A stretch of DNA of 64,000 nt, taken from assembly GCA_933228675.1 (NCBI GenBank), contig OW121744.1:101162622-101226621 (forward strand), written 5' to 3'. This document shows positions 37,601 to 48,535 of the stretch, in pieces. A program made the translations under genes and the position numbers. The number at the start of each line of letters is the position of its first letter. The first letter of the stretch is position 1. Source of the stretch: Stomorhina lunata (taxonomy: Eukaryota; Arthropoda; Insecta; Diptera; Rhiniidae). Below the pieces are notes generated by a model. It made no database searches and was not told the DNA's origin. It saw only the letters and a program-made list of their open reading frames with translations.

Positions 37601-37879
37601 AGTTTCCAAGATAATTAAGGTTTTATATTTTCATATAAAAATTTTCAAAAAATTAAGTCTTAGTACGAATTTTGAAAATTTTTTTAGTGATCACAGATTA
37701 ATGCCCAAATTGCTCTATCTCTGCTAGTTTCCAAGATAATTAAGGTTTTATATTTTCATATAAAAATTTTCAAAAAATTGAGTTTTAGTACGAATTTTGA
37801 AAATTTTTTTAGTGATCACAGGTTATTGCCCAAATTGCTCTATCTCTGCTAGTTTCCAAGATAAGGTTTTATATTTTCA

Positions 37880-40800
37880 CTAGCTTTATAACCCGCTACT
37901 TCGTTAGCGGCACCATTTGAATTGACAAAGTTACAAAATTTACCAAAATAACTTTTTCACTTATTTATCAGATCCGATATAAATTAAATTAAATACTTAT
38001 TGGTTCTTAAGATACATATAGGTCAAAATAAGTACCTACCCTCTACATTTTCAAAAAAGTACTACACACGCCTCCTTATTTTTGTAGCTGACCCAATTTT
38101 GATTGCTAACCCAATTTAAATCTTGTTCTTGTCGCTTTTGATTTTGAATATTTTACAAAAGTTTCCTTTTTTTACCCGTTGTTTACCCCTGATCAGCCAA
38201 ATTAAAAAAAAAAATCCGGATACATGTCCTAATATTTTTATTGCTGATCTTAACTCCATTTTTGTTAATTGAAAAAAATACCAAACACCTGTCACATATT
38301 TCTTCAATGTCAATAGAACAGTCCATAAATCATTGATTTATTTATTATTTTATTGATTTAAACAACATGCACAGTTTAAAAGGAGAAAACCCATCTTTAA
38401 AATTTTGACCCGTTTTTGTTATTTTCGATTGCGGTATAAATTTTGTTTCTATAATAATTGATTCAAAAATTATATATGGGTCAAAAAAGTACCAAAATTT
38501 AGTTTTTATCCTTTTTATTCCCTATTTTTAGCTCATTTACGAAAAGTACCTACTAAAAACATGACTTTTTATTTTTCTATTCGATCTAAATCCAATTTAA
38601 ATTTTTTTTCTGTCGATATTAGTATGAGAGATATAACTTTACTAATGTTTCTATTTTCTACCCTATTTTAACCCCAAAACTGTTTAATTTGCAAAAAGTA
38701 CTGAAAAGTTACTTAATTGTTAGGGCTGATCTTAGACCATTTTAGTGTTTGTTTCCATCCATTAGGTTTAGAAGATATAATGTCATCGATTTTTCTCTTT
38801 TTTACCCCTTTGATTGACACATCTCTAATTTATACTTCTGACTTCATTAGCTTAAATGAATATTTTCCCGTTTTCACCTCTTTGAACCCCATTTATTGTA
38901 AAAGTACCAAGCACATGTTTAATATTTTGTTAATACTTATTGATTGTGGCATAAAGTGAGTCTTTATGTTTATAAGTTCAAAAGATACGTATGGGTTAAA
39001 AAAAAGTACAAAAATATAGTTTTTACCCTTTTTGCCCTTATTAGTGCCATTTCCAAAAAAAAGTACAGAACACATGTCCCTTTCACTTTCTAGCCGATTA
39101 TATGATTTATTCATTTTCTAGACTGTTTTAACCATAAGCGGCCAAATTAAAAAAAAAAAAAATATCAAACCCGTGTCCTTTAATTTTTAATGCTGATCAT
39201 AGACCAATTTAATCTTTGTTTCTATCACTTTTGATTTATGAGATATTACGTTACCGATTTTCCCCCTTTTTACTCCAAAAATTAAAAAAAGGAATCAATC
39301 GCGTGTCTTATACTTCTGCAATGTGAATAGACCTGTCTGTAAATTATACTTCTGGCTTTATATGTTTAAATGATATTCATAGTTTTTACTCTTTTGTGCC
39401 TCATTTATCGTAAAAACGCGAAGCACCTTCTTAATTTTTGTTAGTCCTTATCAATTGTGATGTAAATAGAGTATTTATGTTTATTAGTTCAAGAGATACT
39501 TATAGGGTTAATAAAGTACCAAAATATAGTTGTTTCCCTTTTTCTCCCTTATTAGTTCCATTTCCAAAAAAGTACCAAACTCGTGTCCCCTTTTTTTGCA
39601 AGATGATCCTAATCCAATTTCAACTTTGTTTCTAACGATGTAAATTTCGGAGATATGATGTTACTAATTTATCCATTTTCTTTTTCAATTTTTTTCAATT
39701 TACTTTTTCAATATGAATCCACCCGTCTGTAAATTATAGTTCTGGCTTCATTAGTTAAAAACCTACCCTTGAACATTTCCCAGTTTTTATCTTTTTTACC
39801 TCAATTATCGTAAAAGTACCAAATACGTGTCTAATAATTCTTTGTTACTTATCAATTGTGACGTTTACTGTTTCTATGTTTGTTATTTCAAAAGATACGT
39901 ATGGGTTCAAAAAAAGTACCAAAATATAGTTTTTGCCCTTTTTTACCCTTATTAGTACCATATTCAAAAAAGTACCAAATACGTTTCTCGTTTTTTTCAG
40001 CCCATCCGAAGCAAATTTCAACTCTATTCCTATCGTTTTGAATTTCGGAGATATGACGTTACTAATATTTCCCATTTTTTCCCTGTTTTAACCCCAAAAC
40101 GGCCGAATTAAAGAAAAAAGTACCGAATACATGTCCCTTAATTTAAAGTGCCGATTTTAGACCGATTTAGTTGTTGTTTCTATCACTTTTGGCTAAGAAG
40201 ATATATTTTTACCGATTTTTACCCCCAAAAATAAAAAAGTACCAGACACTTATTTTACTTTTTTCAGTGTCAATTTACCAGCCAATAAATTATGCTTCTG
40301 GCTTCATTAGACGAAAAGATTCTTAGCTAAAAAGCAAAAAACCTACTCTTGAATATTTTACCTTTTTTTACCTTTTCGTCCCACATTAATCGCAAAAGTA
40401 CCAAATACGTGTTTAATAGTTTTTTAATGCCTATCAGTTGCGATATAAATTATGTTTCTATGTTTATTAGTTCAAAAGATATATATGGGTTAAAAAAGTA
40501 CCAAAATACAGTTTTTACCCTTTTTTATTCTTATTAGTACCATTTTTGAAATAGTACCAAATACGTGACCATTTATTTTTTTATCCGATTCAAATCCAAA
40601 TTAAACTTCGTTTGCATCGGTGTTAGTTTCGGAGATATTATGTTACTAATTTCTCCTTTTCTACCCTGTTTTACCCTTTAAAAGGTCGAATTTCAAAAAA
40701 GTACCGAACACGTGTCCCTTAATTTTTAGTGCTGATCTCAGACTAATTTAGTTTTTGTTTCTATCACTTTTGATTTAGAAGATATATTTTTATCCCCAAA

Positions 40801-42611
40801 ATTAAAAAAAGTACCAAAAATGTATTTTATTTTTTCTTTGTCAATCGACGAGTCAATAAATTATACTTCTGGCTTCATTAGCCTAAAAGATATCCATAGC
40901 TAAAAACAAAAAACCTACCCTTAAATATTTTCCCTTTTTTACCCTTTTGTACCCCATTAATCGCAAAAGTACCAAATACGTATTTAATTGTTTTTTAATA
41001 TCTATCTGTTGCGATATAAATTATGTTTCTATGTTTATTAGTTCAAAAGATACATATTAGTTGAAAAAAGTACCAAAATATAGTTTTTACCCTTTTTTAT
41101 CCTTATTAGTGCCATTTCCAAAAAAGTACCAAGCACGTTTCTCCTTATTTTCCTAGCCGATTCAAATCCAATTTCAACTTTGTTTGCATCGATGTTGGTT
41201 TCGGAGATATGATGTTACTAATTTCTCCCTTTTCTACACTGTTTTACCTTCTAAGAGGTTGAACTTCAAAAAAGTACCGAACATGTGTTCCTTAATTTTA
41301 AGTGCCGATCTCAGACCAATTTAGTTTTTGTTTCTATCACTTTTGGTTTAGAAGATATACTTTACCGATTTTTACCCCCAAAATTAAAAAAAAAAGTACC
41401 AAACACGTAGCTTATTTCTTTTCAATGTAAATCTACCAGTCAATAAATTATACTTCTAACTTCATTATCCTAAAAGATATCCATGGCTAAAAAGCAAAAA
41501 ACCTATCCTTGAATATTTTCCCTTTTTTTACCCTTTTGTACCCCATTAATCGCAAAAGTACGAAATACGTGTTTAGTTTTTTTTAATATCTATCAGTTGT
41601 GATATAAAATGTGTTTCTATGTTTATTAGTTCAAAAGATACATATGGGTTGAAAAAGGTGCCAAAATATAGTTTTTACCCTTTTTTATCCTTATTAGCGC
41701 CATTTTCAAAAAAGTACCAAACACGTGTCCCCTTATTTTTGTAGGCGATTCAAATCCAATTTCAACTTTGTTTCTGTCTATGTTGGTTTCGGAGATATGA
41801 TGTTACTAATTTCTCCCTTTTCTACCCTGTTTTGCCCGCTAGGCGGCCGATTTTCAAAAAAGTACCGAACATGTGTCCCTTAATTTTTAGTGCTAATCTC
41901 AAGCCAATTTAATTTTCGCTTCTATCGTTGTTGGTTAAGGAGATATAATGTTACCGATTTTTCCCTTTTTTACCCTTTTAATTAAAAAAAGTACCAAACA
42001 CGTATTTAATATTTTGTACTGGGAAATCGACCTCCCTATAAATTTTATTGGTAGCTTTATTGGTTCAAGTCAAATACAAAGAAAAAGAAAAATGGACCTA
42101 CCCTAAATTTTTTTCCCCGCTTTTCCCCCTTTTTGAACCCTGAATCAAAAAAGTACCAAACACGTGTCTAATATTTTTTTCTTGTTTACCGGCTCCGTTT
42201 TGAGTTTTGTTACTCTGTTGATTGGTTCAAAAAATACACATAGGTTTAAAAAAGTACCAACATTTCATTTTTACCCTTTTTACCCCCTATTTGTCCCATC
42301 TGCTAAAAAGTACCAAACACGTGTCTACTTATTTTTGCAGCTGATCCCAACGCAATTTCAATTTTAGGCCTATGACGTTTACTTCCGGAGATACAGCATT
42401 ACTAATTTTTCCCTTTTTTACCCCTTTTTACCCCCTTAGAGGCCGAATTTCCAAAAATCCCGTCTTAGTGGATCTATACTTTGAAAAAGGTACCCGCTGT
42501 TAAAATTTCAGCTCTCTAGCTTTAGCCGTTTGGGCTGTGCGATGATGAGTCAGTCAATCAGTCAGTCAGTCAGTCAGTCAGTCAGTCACGTTAGAGTTTT
42601 ATATATATAGA
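37880..42611 (-). mobile_element. Non-autonomous Helitron, long copy B
   Basis: Same termini as copy A: minus-strand 5' TCTATATATATAAAAC at 42611 and 3' CTAG at 37880, with the hairpin CCGCTA/TAGCGG at 37893-37910. Its flanks are A (37879) and T (42612). It is 4732 bp. A GACT microsatellite (plus-strand CAGT run near 42548-42588) and a conserved segment with CTTTAGCCGTTTGGGC lie near the 5' end. There is no Rep or helicase ORF; an 80-residue frame at 38717-38959, also open in copy A, lacks any recognisable motif. Most of the interior is a degenerate higher-order tandem repeat (separate entry). It is probably the parental form of copy A, since every length difference is a deletion in A. Confidence 0.86.
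39570..42450. repeat. ~580-bp higher-order tandem repeat inside Helitron B
   Basis: Each ~580-bp unit is four related sub-blocks of about 100-160 bp, each opening with AAAGTACC-AA-CACGTGT and carrying gtttctat and gagatat-type text. Homologous first blocks start near 39570, 39970, 40553, 41124, 41712 and 42310, giving spacings of 400 (one block missing), 583, 571, 588 and 598. A closely placed extra motif AGTACCAAAATATAG precedes each unit by about 55 bases. Diverged units continue left to about 38000. Non-coding. Confidence 0.85.
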
Positions 42612-43168
42612 TTTATCCAATCATTATTGAAATGATAAGGTACGTATTTCGTGTGAAAATTCGATTTATATGGATAGAGCAGTCATAGTATTTTTTTATA
42701 TATTTAAATCTCACTGCAAAGTTTTTGTATAACAGGAGAAATTTTAAGTATATTTCCTCTCAGAAAAACTATGAATTGATATTTAGTATAATAGATTTTA
42801 GATTTTTTTTCTTAAAAAATCATAATATTATGTGGGTACATACGTGAAGATAACTTAAAAAAAAATTGTTTGTACTAACATTTTCACGTATATGACATAT
42901 ATTAATAAATGTTTAATAAAATGTGTCCTTTACGGCAAATTGTGAAAATTTCTTTAGAGACAAAAATGCCAATAACTCGGAAATATTCTTCCATGGCCTT
43001 GAATATTTTTAACCGATTTGATTAAGAACTTCATGAACTACAACTGATAAAAATATTGGAACACATTTTTCCAGTAAATTCTTCTGCAACTAATGTCAAA
43101 TCTTTAAGTTCAATTTCCCAAAAAAAATTTTTTGCACTTACGTGAAGATAACTCCGGGGCGACGATTT

Positions 43169-44370
43169 CTATAGAAAAGTTGACCAAAGGAAGACTTTTC
43201 TATAGAAAAGTTGACCAAATTAAGACTTTTCTATAGAAAAGTTGACCAAAGGAAGACTTTTCTATAGAAAAGTTGACCAAAGGAAGACTTTTCTATAGAA
43301 AAGTTGACCAAAGGAAGACTTTTCTATAGAAAAGTTGACCAAAGGAAGACTTTTCTATAGAAAAGTTGACCAAAGGAAGACTTTTCTATAGAAAAGTTGA
43401 CCAAAGGAAGACTTTTCTATAGAAAAGTTGACCAAAGGAAGACTTTTCTATAGAAAAGTTGACCAAAGGAAGACTTTTCTATAGAAAAGTTGACCAAAGG
43501 AAGACTTTTCTATAGAAAAGTTGACCAAAGGAAGACTTTTCTATAGAAAAGTTGACCAAAGGAAGACTTTTCTATAGAAAAGTTGACCAAAGGAAGACTT
43601 TTCTATAGAAAAGTTGACCAAAGGAAGACTTTTCTATAGAAAAGTTGACCAAAGGAAGACTTTTCTATAGAAAAGTTGACCAAAGGAAGACTTTTCTATA
43701 GAAAATTGACCAAAGGAAGACTTTTCTATAGAAAAGTTGACCAAAGGAAGACTTTTCTATAGAAAAGTTGACCAAGGGAAGACTTTTCTATAGAAAAGTT
43801 GGCCAAAGGAAGACTTTTCTATAGAAAATTTGACCAAATTAAGACTTTTCTATAGAAAAGTTGACCAAATTAAGACTTTTCTATAGAAAAGTTGACCAAA
43901 GGAAGACTTTTCTATAGAAAAGTTGACCAATGGAAGACTTTTCTATAGAAAAGTTGACCAAAGGAAGACTTTTCTATAGAAAAGTTGACCAAAGGAAGAC
44001 TTTTCTATAGAAAAGTTGACCAAAGGAAGACTTTTCTATAGAAAAGTTGGCCAAAGGAAGACTTTTCTAACGAAAAGTTGACCAAAGGAAGACTTTTCTA
44101 TAGAAAACTTGACCAAAGGAAGACTTTTCTATAGAAAAGTTGACCAAACGAAGACTTTTCTATAGAAAAGTTGACCAAAGGAAGACTTTTCTATAGAAAA
44201 GTATACCAAAGGAAGACTTTTCTATAGAAAAGTATACCAAAGGAAGACTTTTTTGTAGAAAAGTTGTCTAAGGGAATAATTTTTTATAGAAAAGTTGGCC
44301 AAAAGAAGACTTTTTTATAGAAAAGTTGGCCAAAGGAAGACTTTTCTATAGAAAAGTTGAACAAAGGAAG
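43169..44370. repeat. 31-bp satellite, homogeneous array
   Basis: About 39 head-to-tail units of 31 bp (tctatagaa at 43261 then 43292). The unit contains the perfect 16-bp palindrome CTTTTCTATAGAAAAG and the spacer TTGACCAAAGGAAGA. Units degrade at the right edge (44190-44370: guanine and pyrimidine changes), typical of an array margin. The array abuts the 12-bp satellite directly at 44370/44371. Its left part lies across the TIR element at 6681-6726. Confidence 0.97.
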
Positions 44371-45350
44371 TCTTAGTCTATGTCTTAGTCTATGTCTTAG
44401 TCCATGTCTTAGTCTATGTCTTAGTCTATATCTTAGTCTATGCCTATGTCTTAGTCTATGTCTTAGTCTATGTCTTAGTCTATGTCTTAGTCTATGTCTT
44501 AGTCTATGTCTTAGTCTATGTCTTATTCTATGTCTTAGTCTATGTCTTAGTCTATGTCTTAGTCTATGTCTTAGTCTATGTCTTAGTCTATGTCTTAGTC
44601 TATGTCTTAGTCTATGTCTTAGTCTATGTCTTAGTCTATGTCTTAGTCTATGTCTTAGTCTATGTCTTAGTCTATGTCTTAGTCTATGTCTTAGTCTATG
44701 TCTTAGTCTATGTCTTAGTCTATGTCTTAGTCTATGTCTTAGTCTATGTCTTAGTCTATGTCTTAGTCTATGTCTTAGTCTATGTCTTAGTCCATGTCTT
44801 AGTCTATGTCTTAGTCTATGTCTTAGTCTATGTCTTAGTCTATGTCTTAGTCTATGTCTTAGTCTATGTCTTAGTCTATGTCTTAGTCTATGTCTTAGTC
44901 TATGTCTTAGTCTATGTCTTAGTCTATGTCTTAGTCTATGTCTTAGTCTATGTCTTAGTCTATGTCTTAGTCTATGTCTTAGTCCATGTCTTAGTCTATG
45001 TCTTAGTCTATGTCTTAGTTATGTCTTAGTCTATGTCTTAGTCTATGTCTTAGTCTATGTCTTAGTCTATGTCTTAGTTTATGTCTTAGTCTATGTCTTA
45101 GTCTATGTCTTAGTCTATGTCTTAGTCTATGTCTTAGTCTATGTCTTAGTCTATGTCTTAGTCTATGTCTTAGTCTATGTCTTAGTCTATGTCTTAGTCT
45201 ATGTCTTAGTCTATGTCTTAGTTTATGTCTTAGTTTATGTCGTAGTCTATGTCTTAGTTTATGTCGTAGTCTATGTCTTAGTCTATGTCTTAGTTTAGGT
45301 CTTAGTTTATGTGTTAGTCTCTGGCTTAGTATATTTCTTTGTCTTGGTTT
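44371..45350. repeat. 12-bp satellite array, right copy in inverse orientation
   Basis: The unit TCTTAGTCTATG is the reverse complement of the array at 1-985. About 82 copies are present, with variant units at both edges (near 44401-44450 and 45200-45350). One cytosine deletion near 45019 shifts the phase. The long open frame reading repeated LSLC and VLVY is a by-product of the 12-bp period, not a protein. Confidence 0.97.
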
Positions 45351-46236
45351 TAGTCTTGTGTGAGTATTGGAAATGGTGTTCTAAAAAGTCTTTAGATGAA
45401 TATGTTTCTATTTATTTAGATTCTTTGGGAATAGACCGGGAGTTAACTTCATTTTCCTTTTCCACATCTATTGTTTAGTTTTCTTATCCTGTACATAAAA
45501 TTTTGTTTTATGTGTCTCTGTGTGCTGCTGCTGCTGCTATGTACACAACTTGATCTATTTTAACTATGAGAATGTGGGCTGTGTTAATGAAATGTACTTG
45601 TTTGTAGGTTTTTTTTTGTCTGTTTTCTGTGGAAAATAAATGAAAATGTCAACATTTTCTAACAGAAATATATTTGTTTATCTGCATTTAAGTGAAGCTA
45701 TACTTAGCTAAAGCTTTTTCAGTTATTTCCAGAGTGTTAGGGGTTCTTTTAGTGTTTTCATAGTTAAGGAAAAATAAAATTTTAGTTTGATTAAATCTTC
45801 TTTTTTTTAAATCATAAAATAACTGTGTTTTTATTTATTTTGCATTAGGAAAAGCTTTCAAATTAAAGCTTATAAATGAAATCCACTTTTGTAGCTATTT
45901 TTGGAATAACTATTGCCTATTTTAGGGCTTTAGTTATGAAAATGTTAACTTTATGTTTATTGAATTTTTGAAATGTTAGTTATCAAATAATTATTCAAAT
46001 ACATTTTTTACTCTTGTTACCAATTTCAAAGACTGTCTGATTTGTTTTGCTACTTTTGTGCTTAAAGTTACCTGAACTTGCAACAGTGGCCCAGAGTTGC
46101 TTAAGTTCTTTTAGTAGTGCTAATGTTTTGAGGATCCTGTAAATGTTGTGTTGAAACATTTCAATTTAATTCACACAACAATATATGTTTTTTATAATTT
46201 CTTAACTTACATATGTATAAAAATGTTTACATACAT
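45351..46236. other. AT-rich non-coding spacer
   Basis: No gene seen. It holds a short CTG run (near 45524-45538) and many T/A homopolymers. Composition fits intron or intergenic DNA. Confidence 0.6.
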
Positions 46237-46762
46237 TGTATGTATGTATGTATGTATGTATGTATGTATGTATGTATGTATGTATGTATGTATGTATGTA
46301 TGTATGTGTGTATGTATGTATGTATGTATGTATGTATGTATGTATGTATGTATGTATGTATGTATGTATGTATGTATGTATGTATGTATGTATGTATGTA
46401 TGTATGTATGTATGTATGTATGTATGTATGTATGTATGTATGTATGTATGTATGTATGTATGTATGTATGTATGTATGTATGTATGTATGTATGTATGTA
46501 TGTATGTATGTATGTATGTATGTATGTATGTATGTATGTATGTATGTATGTATGTATGTATGTATGTATGTATGTATGTATGTATGTATGTATGTATGTA
46601 TGTATGTATGTATGTATGTATGTATGTATGTATGTATGTATGTATGTATGTATGTATGTATGTATGTATGTATGTATGTACGTATGTATGTATGTATGTA
46701 TGTATGTATGTATGTATGTATGTATGTATGTATGTATGTATGTATGTATGTATGTATGTATA
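46237..46762. repeat. (TATG)n microsatellite
   Basis: About 131 copies of TGTA/TATG with only two interruptions seen (a G near 46308 and a C at 46681). The open frames on both strands (MYVC and HTYI repeats) are by-products of the tetranucleotide. Confidence 0.98.
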
Positions 46763-47639
46763 TTATTTACAGAAAATCTTTTGTTTGGTATAAGCATTTT
46801 CTATAAAATGTTCAGGTATACTCTATCTTGGCCATATATGTAGTGTAAAGTTATATTGTGGTAAATATAAAACAACAACATTAATATGAAACCCAAGTGG
46901 AATTTGCATAAAACCTTTAGGAAGTAGGTACAGACTAGATCGAAATACAATAATTTTTAATGAAAACATATTCCAATTTTCGGGAGTTTAAAGTTGAAAA
47001 CAAATACTAAGTATGTAAGTGGAATCTACATATAGAACTGAACTAGAATAGAATTAGATTAAGATTTAAACAAAACCCAGATTTATATTCAAACATAAAC
47101 TCCTCTCACCACCTTCCTGCTCTACCTTAACTTACATTATAATAAAGTTAACGCATTTTACCATAAACTTTAAGCGCCAACTCAAATACTCCAGCTATAA
47201 CTATTAAGCTACAATGAAAAAGTATAAGTTTTAAGTAAAACTACCAAACAAAACGTTTTAAGTACAAGGTATATACAATATAGTAGCAGTAGTTTTACTA
47301 CAAACTTTGAAAATGTCTATAGAGTATTAAACCGAATTGTGAAATTTAGTTGAGGCGACAGCATCGGCAAAGCAATGCAATTAAGTTAACAACGACAGCT
47401 ACAACAGCAGCAACAACATGAGCGATTTTCTAACGCAATACACTTAAGTGCTTGAGAGTAGTAGAAGAAGAAGAATATCTTTAGCAATTTAACAGCCAAC
47501 ATGTTTGATACAGTGTAGACATCGATAATGTCGATGTCATTGAATGTATTTCAATGTTGGTTTGAAACACATACACATATCGACAAATTCAAGATTGTAT
47601 AAAAACATGTGGTGTTACAGTCGGTCCAGTTCGACTATA
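46763..47639. other. Non-coding spacer
   Basis: AT-rich. It includes a degenerate cousin of the 11-bp GAACTAGAACA repeat (47034-47062) and a CAG/CAA patch (47396-47416). TATAAAA at 47598 has no initiator at the proper distance, so I do not call a promoter. Confidence 0.5.
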
Positions 47640-48245
47640 TGAAACCTTATACAACTGATTTCAAATGTGATCTGTTGACATCATACACGAAAAAGTTAAA
47701 AAATGCTACATGGATCAGTAGACATCCGTCATCAAGGGATGAAAGGGGTGGATATGATGTAGTCAATGTTATATTAGTAATTTTATCCAGAATAATGGAT
47801 TGTCCTATTGATGAGTGGGACCAGGTTCCAATAGTGCTAAGTCTGACATCCGAATTAAGAGCAATTTGTTGTGCCATTAGTTCTAATGGGAGCCAGTTAA
47901 GCATAACAAAGAGCGCCTTAGATAGAGAAGTTCATAAGGCACCAGTAGTCATTAGAGAGGACGATCTTAAGATTTTAGTAAAAGAATCCCGCTGATTTGT
48001 CTTGGTGAGTGCTGGCCATCAAGGCAGAGCGCCATACATTAGTATAGTATAGGTTTTGCCTATGGCCCCTCTGCATGAGTAGAATGCAATGGGTGCTTTG
48101 GGCACCCTAAATTAGGTATTAAGGCTTCAGGACAGCTTTGAGTCCAAAATGACCCCAAGATATTCGGCGTGGTCAGCGTGTACAAGTTCTACCTTATTTA
48201 GTTTTAGAAGTGTAAAAATTGATATTTTGTGTTCCCGCGAGAACA
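47640..48245 (-). pseudogene. Relic of a LOA/I-like non-LTR retrotransposon (end of RT and connection domain)
   Basis: The minus strand reads, in order: ELFSREHKISIFTLLKLN then HAEYLGVILDSKLS (48245-48122; the usual RT palm-to-thumb step ahead of a tryptophan, here a TGA stop); after a frameshift, CRGAIGKT then ILMYGALP-WPALTK (48080-48005, lacking the usual stretch between); then MTTGALCTSLSKALFVMLNW, LPLELMAQQIALNSDVRLS and GTWSHSSIGQSIILDKI (about 47960-47710). These are the thumb and connection blocks of LOA/I/jockey-type LINEs. Stops, a frameshift and an internal deletion make it dead. A 128-codon plus-strand frame over the same DNA (47609-47995) is an antisense by-product. Confidence 0.8.
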
Positions 48246-48535
48246 GTTCAAACTCAGTAGCTCATGCATCAAATATAGTTTTACAGCTTTAATCTTGATG
48301 TCAACATAATTGAGATATAGAATCTTAGATTTAATCTGTAGCAGAAAATAACTTTAACTCGGTGCTCCCACCAAAACCTTGTGAAAGGCGAAAGTCTCTT
48401 CTTTACATTGAGCGAAAAAAATTACCTATCGTAAAAAATTTTCTGAAAAAAATCACGTAAATTGTTACACATAATTTAAGCAAAAAGTGTTGCAGTCGTT
48501 TAGGCGTAACTTTTTAATTAAATTGAAGTGTAAGT
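48246..48535. other. Unassigned spacer
   Basis: No recognisable gene or repeat. The right part resembles single stretches of the degenerate repeat that follows. Confidence 0.4.

Larger units (their letters stand above)
8918..37879. repeat. 125-bp satellite DNA, about 232 monomers
   Basis: Head-to-tail array of a 125-bp, roughly 75% AT monomer. Monomer starts measured at 8918, 9043, 9168 and 9293 are exactly 125 apart. Landmarks are TAGTGATCACAGATTATTGC, CTCTATCTCTGCTAGTTTCC and AAGATAATTAAGG. Individual units vary by single substitutions (cacgg/cacag, gtacg/gttcg, tgctag/tcctag) and small indels, densest at about 16.4-22.5 kb. Variants recur in blocks, giving local higher-order repeats. The left edge begins exactly at the 5' end of Helitron A and the right edge ends exactly at the 3' end of Helitron B. 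125 is not a multiple of 3 and no frame stays open beyond 1-2 monomers, so it is non-coding. Confidence 0.98.
6727..43164. mobile_element. TIR-bounded DNA element carrying the Helitron/satellite composite
   Basis: Inverted 26-bp termini at 6727-6752 and 43139-43164 begin CGTCGCCCCG and continue AGTTATCTTCACGTA, with one mismatch. They are flanked by a 4-bp ATTT duplication, and both outer flanks are 31-bp satellite. A second inverted pair built on TTATCTT-ACGTATGTA lies inside, near 6912-6927 and 42837-42853. Leaving out the Helitron composite (7672-42611), only about 1.5 kb belongs to the element: 6727-7671 and 42612-43164. There is no transposase or long ORF, so it is non-autonomous; the superfamily is not recognised. 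At 36.4 kb as it stands it is far too large to be a typical mobile unit, so most of its length was gained after insertion. Confidence 0.82.

Noticed and set aside
8918..37879. CRISPR-like regular repeats
   Set aside because: Contiguous 125-bp monomers with no unique spacers, in a eukaryotic context. This is satellite DNA.
38717..38959. 80-codon frame shared by both Helitron copies (also 8401-8643)
   Set aside because: The copies are nearly identical throughout, so the shared frame reflects recent duplication. No Rep, helicase or other motif.
44357..45298. 313-codon frame of repeated LSLC/VLVY
   Set aside because: A pure by-product of the 12-bp repeat (a multiple of 3 keeps it open).
46148..46843. 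Overlapping frames on both strands reading MYVC and HTYI repeats
   Set aside because: By-products of (TATG)n; no start context and no sequence beyond the repeat.
47598..47622. TATAAAA followed by TTACAGTC as a core promoter
   Set aside because: The spacing is about 20 bases (30 expected) and no gene follows on that strand.
47609..47995. 128-codon plus-strand frame
   Set aside because: The complementary strand reads as a LINE RT thumb/connection region; the plus-strand peptide has no recognisable domain.
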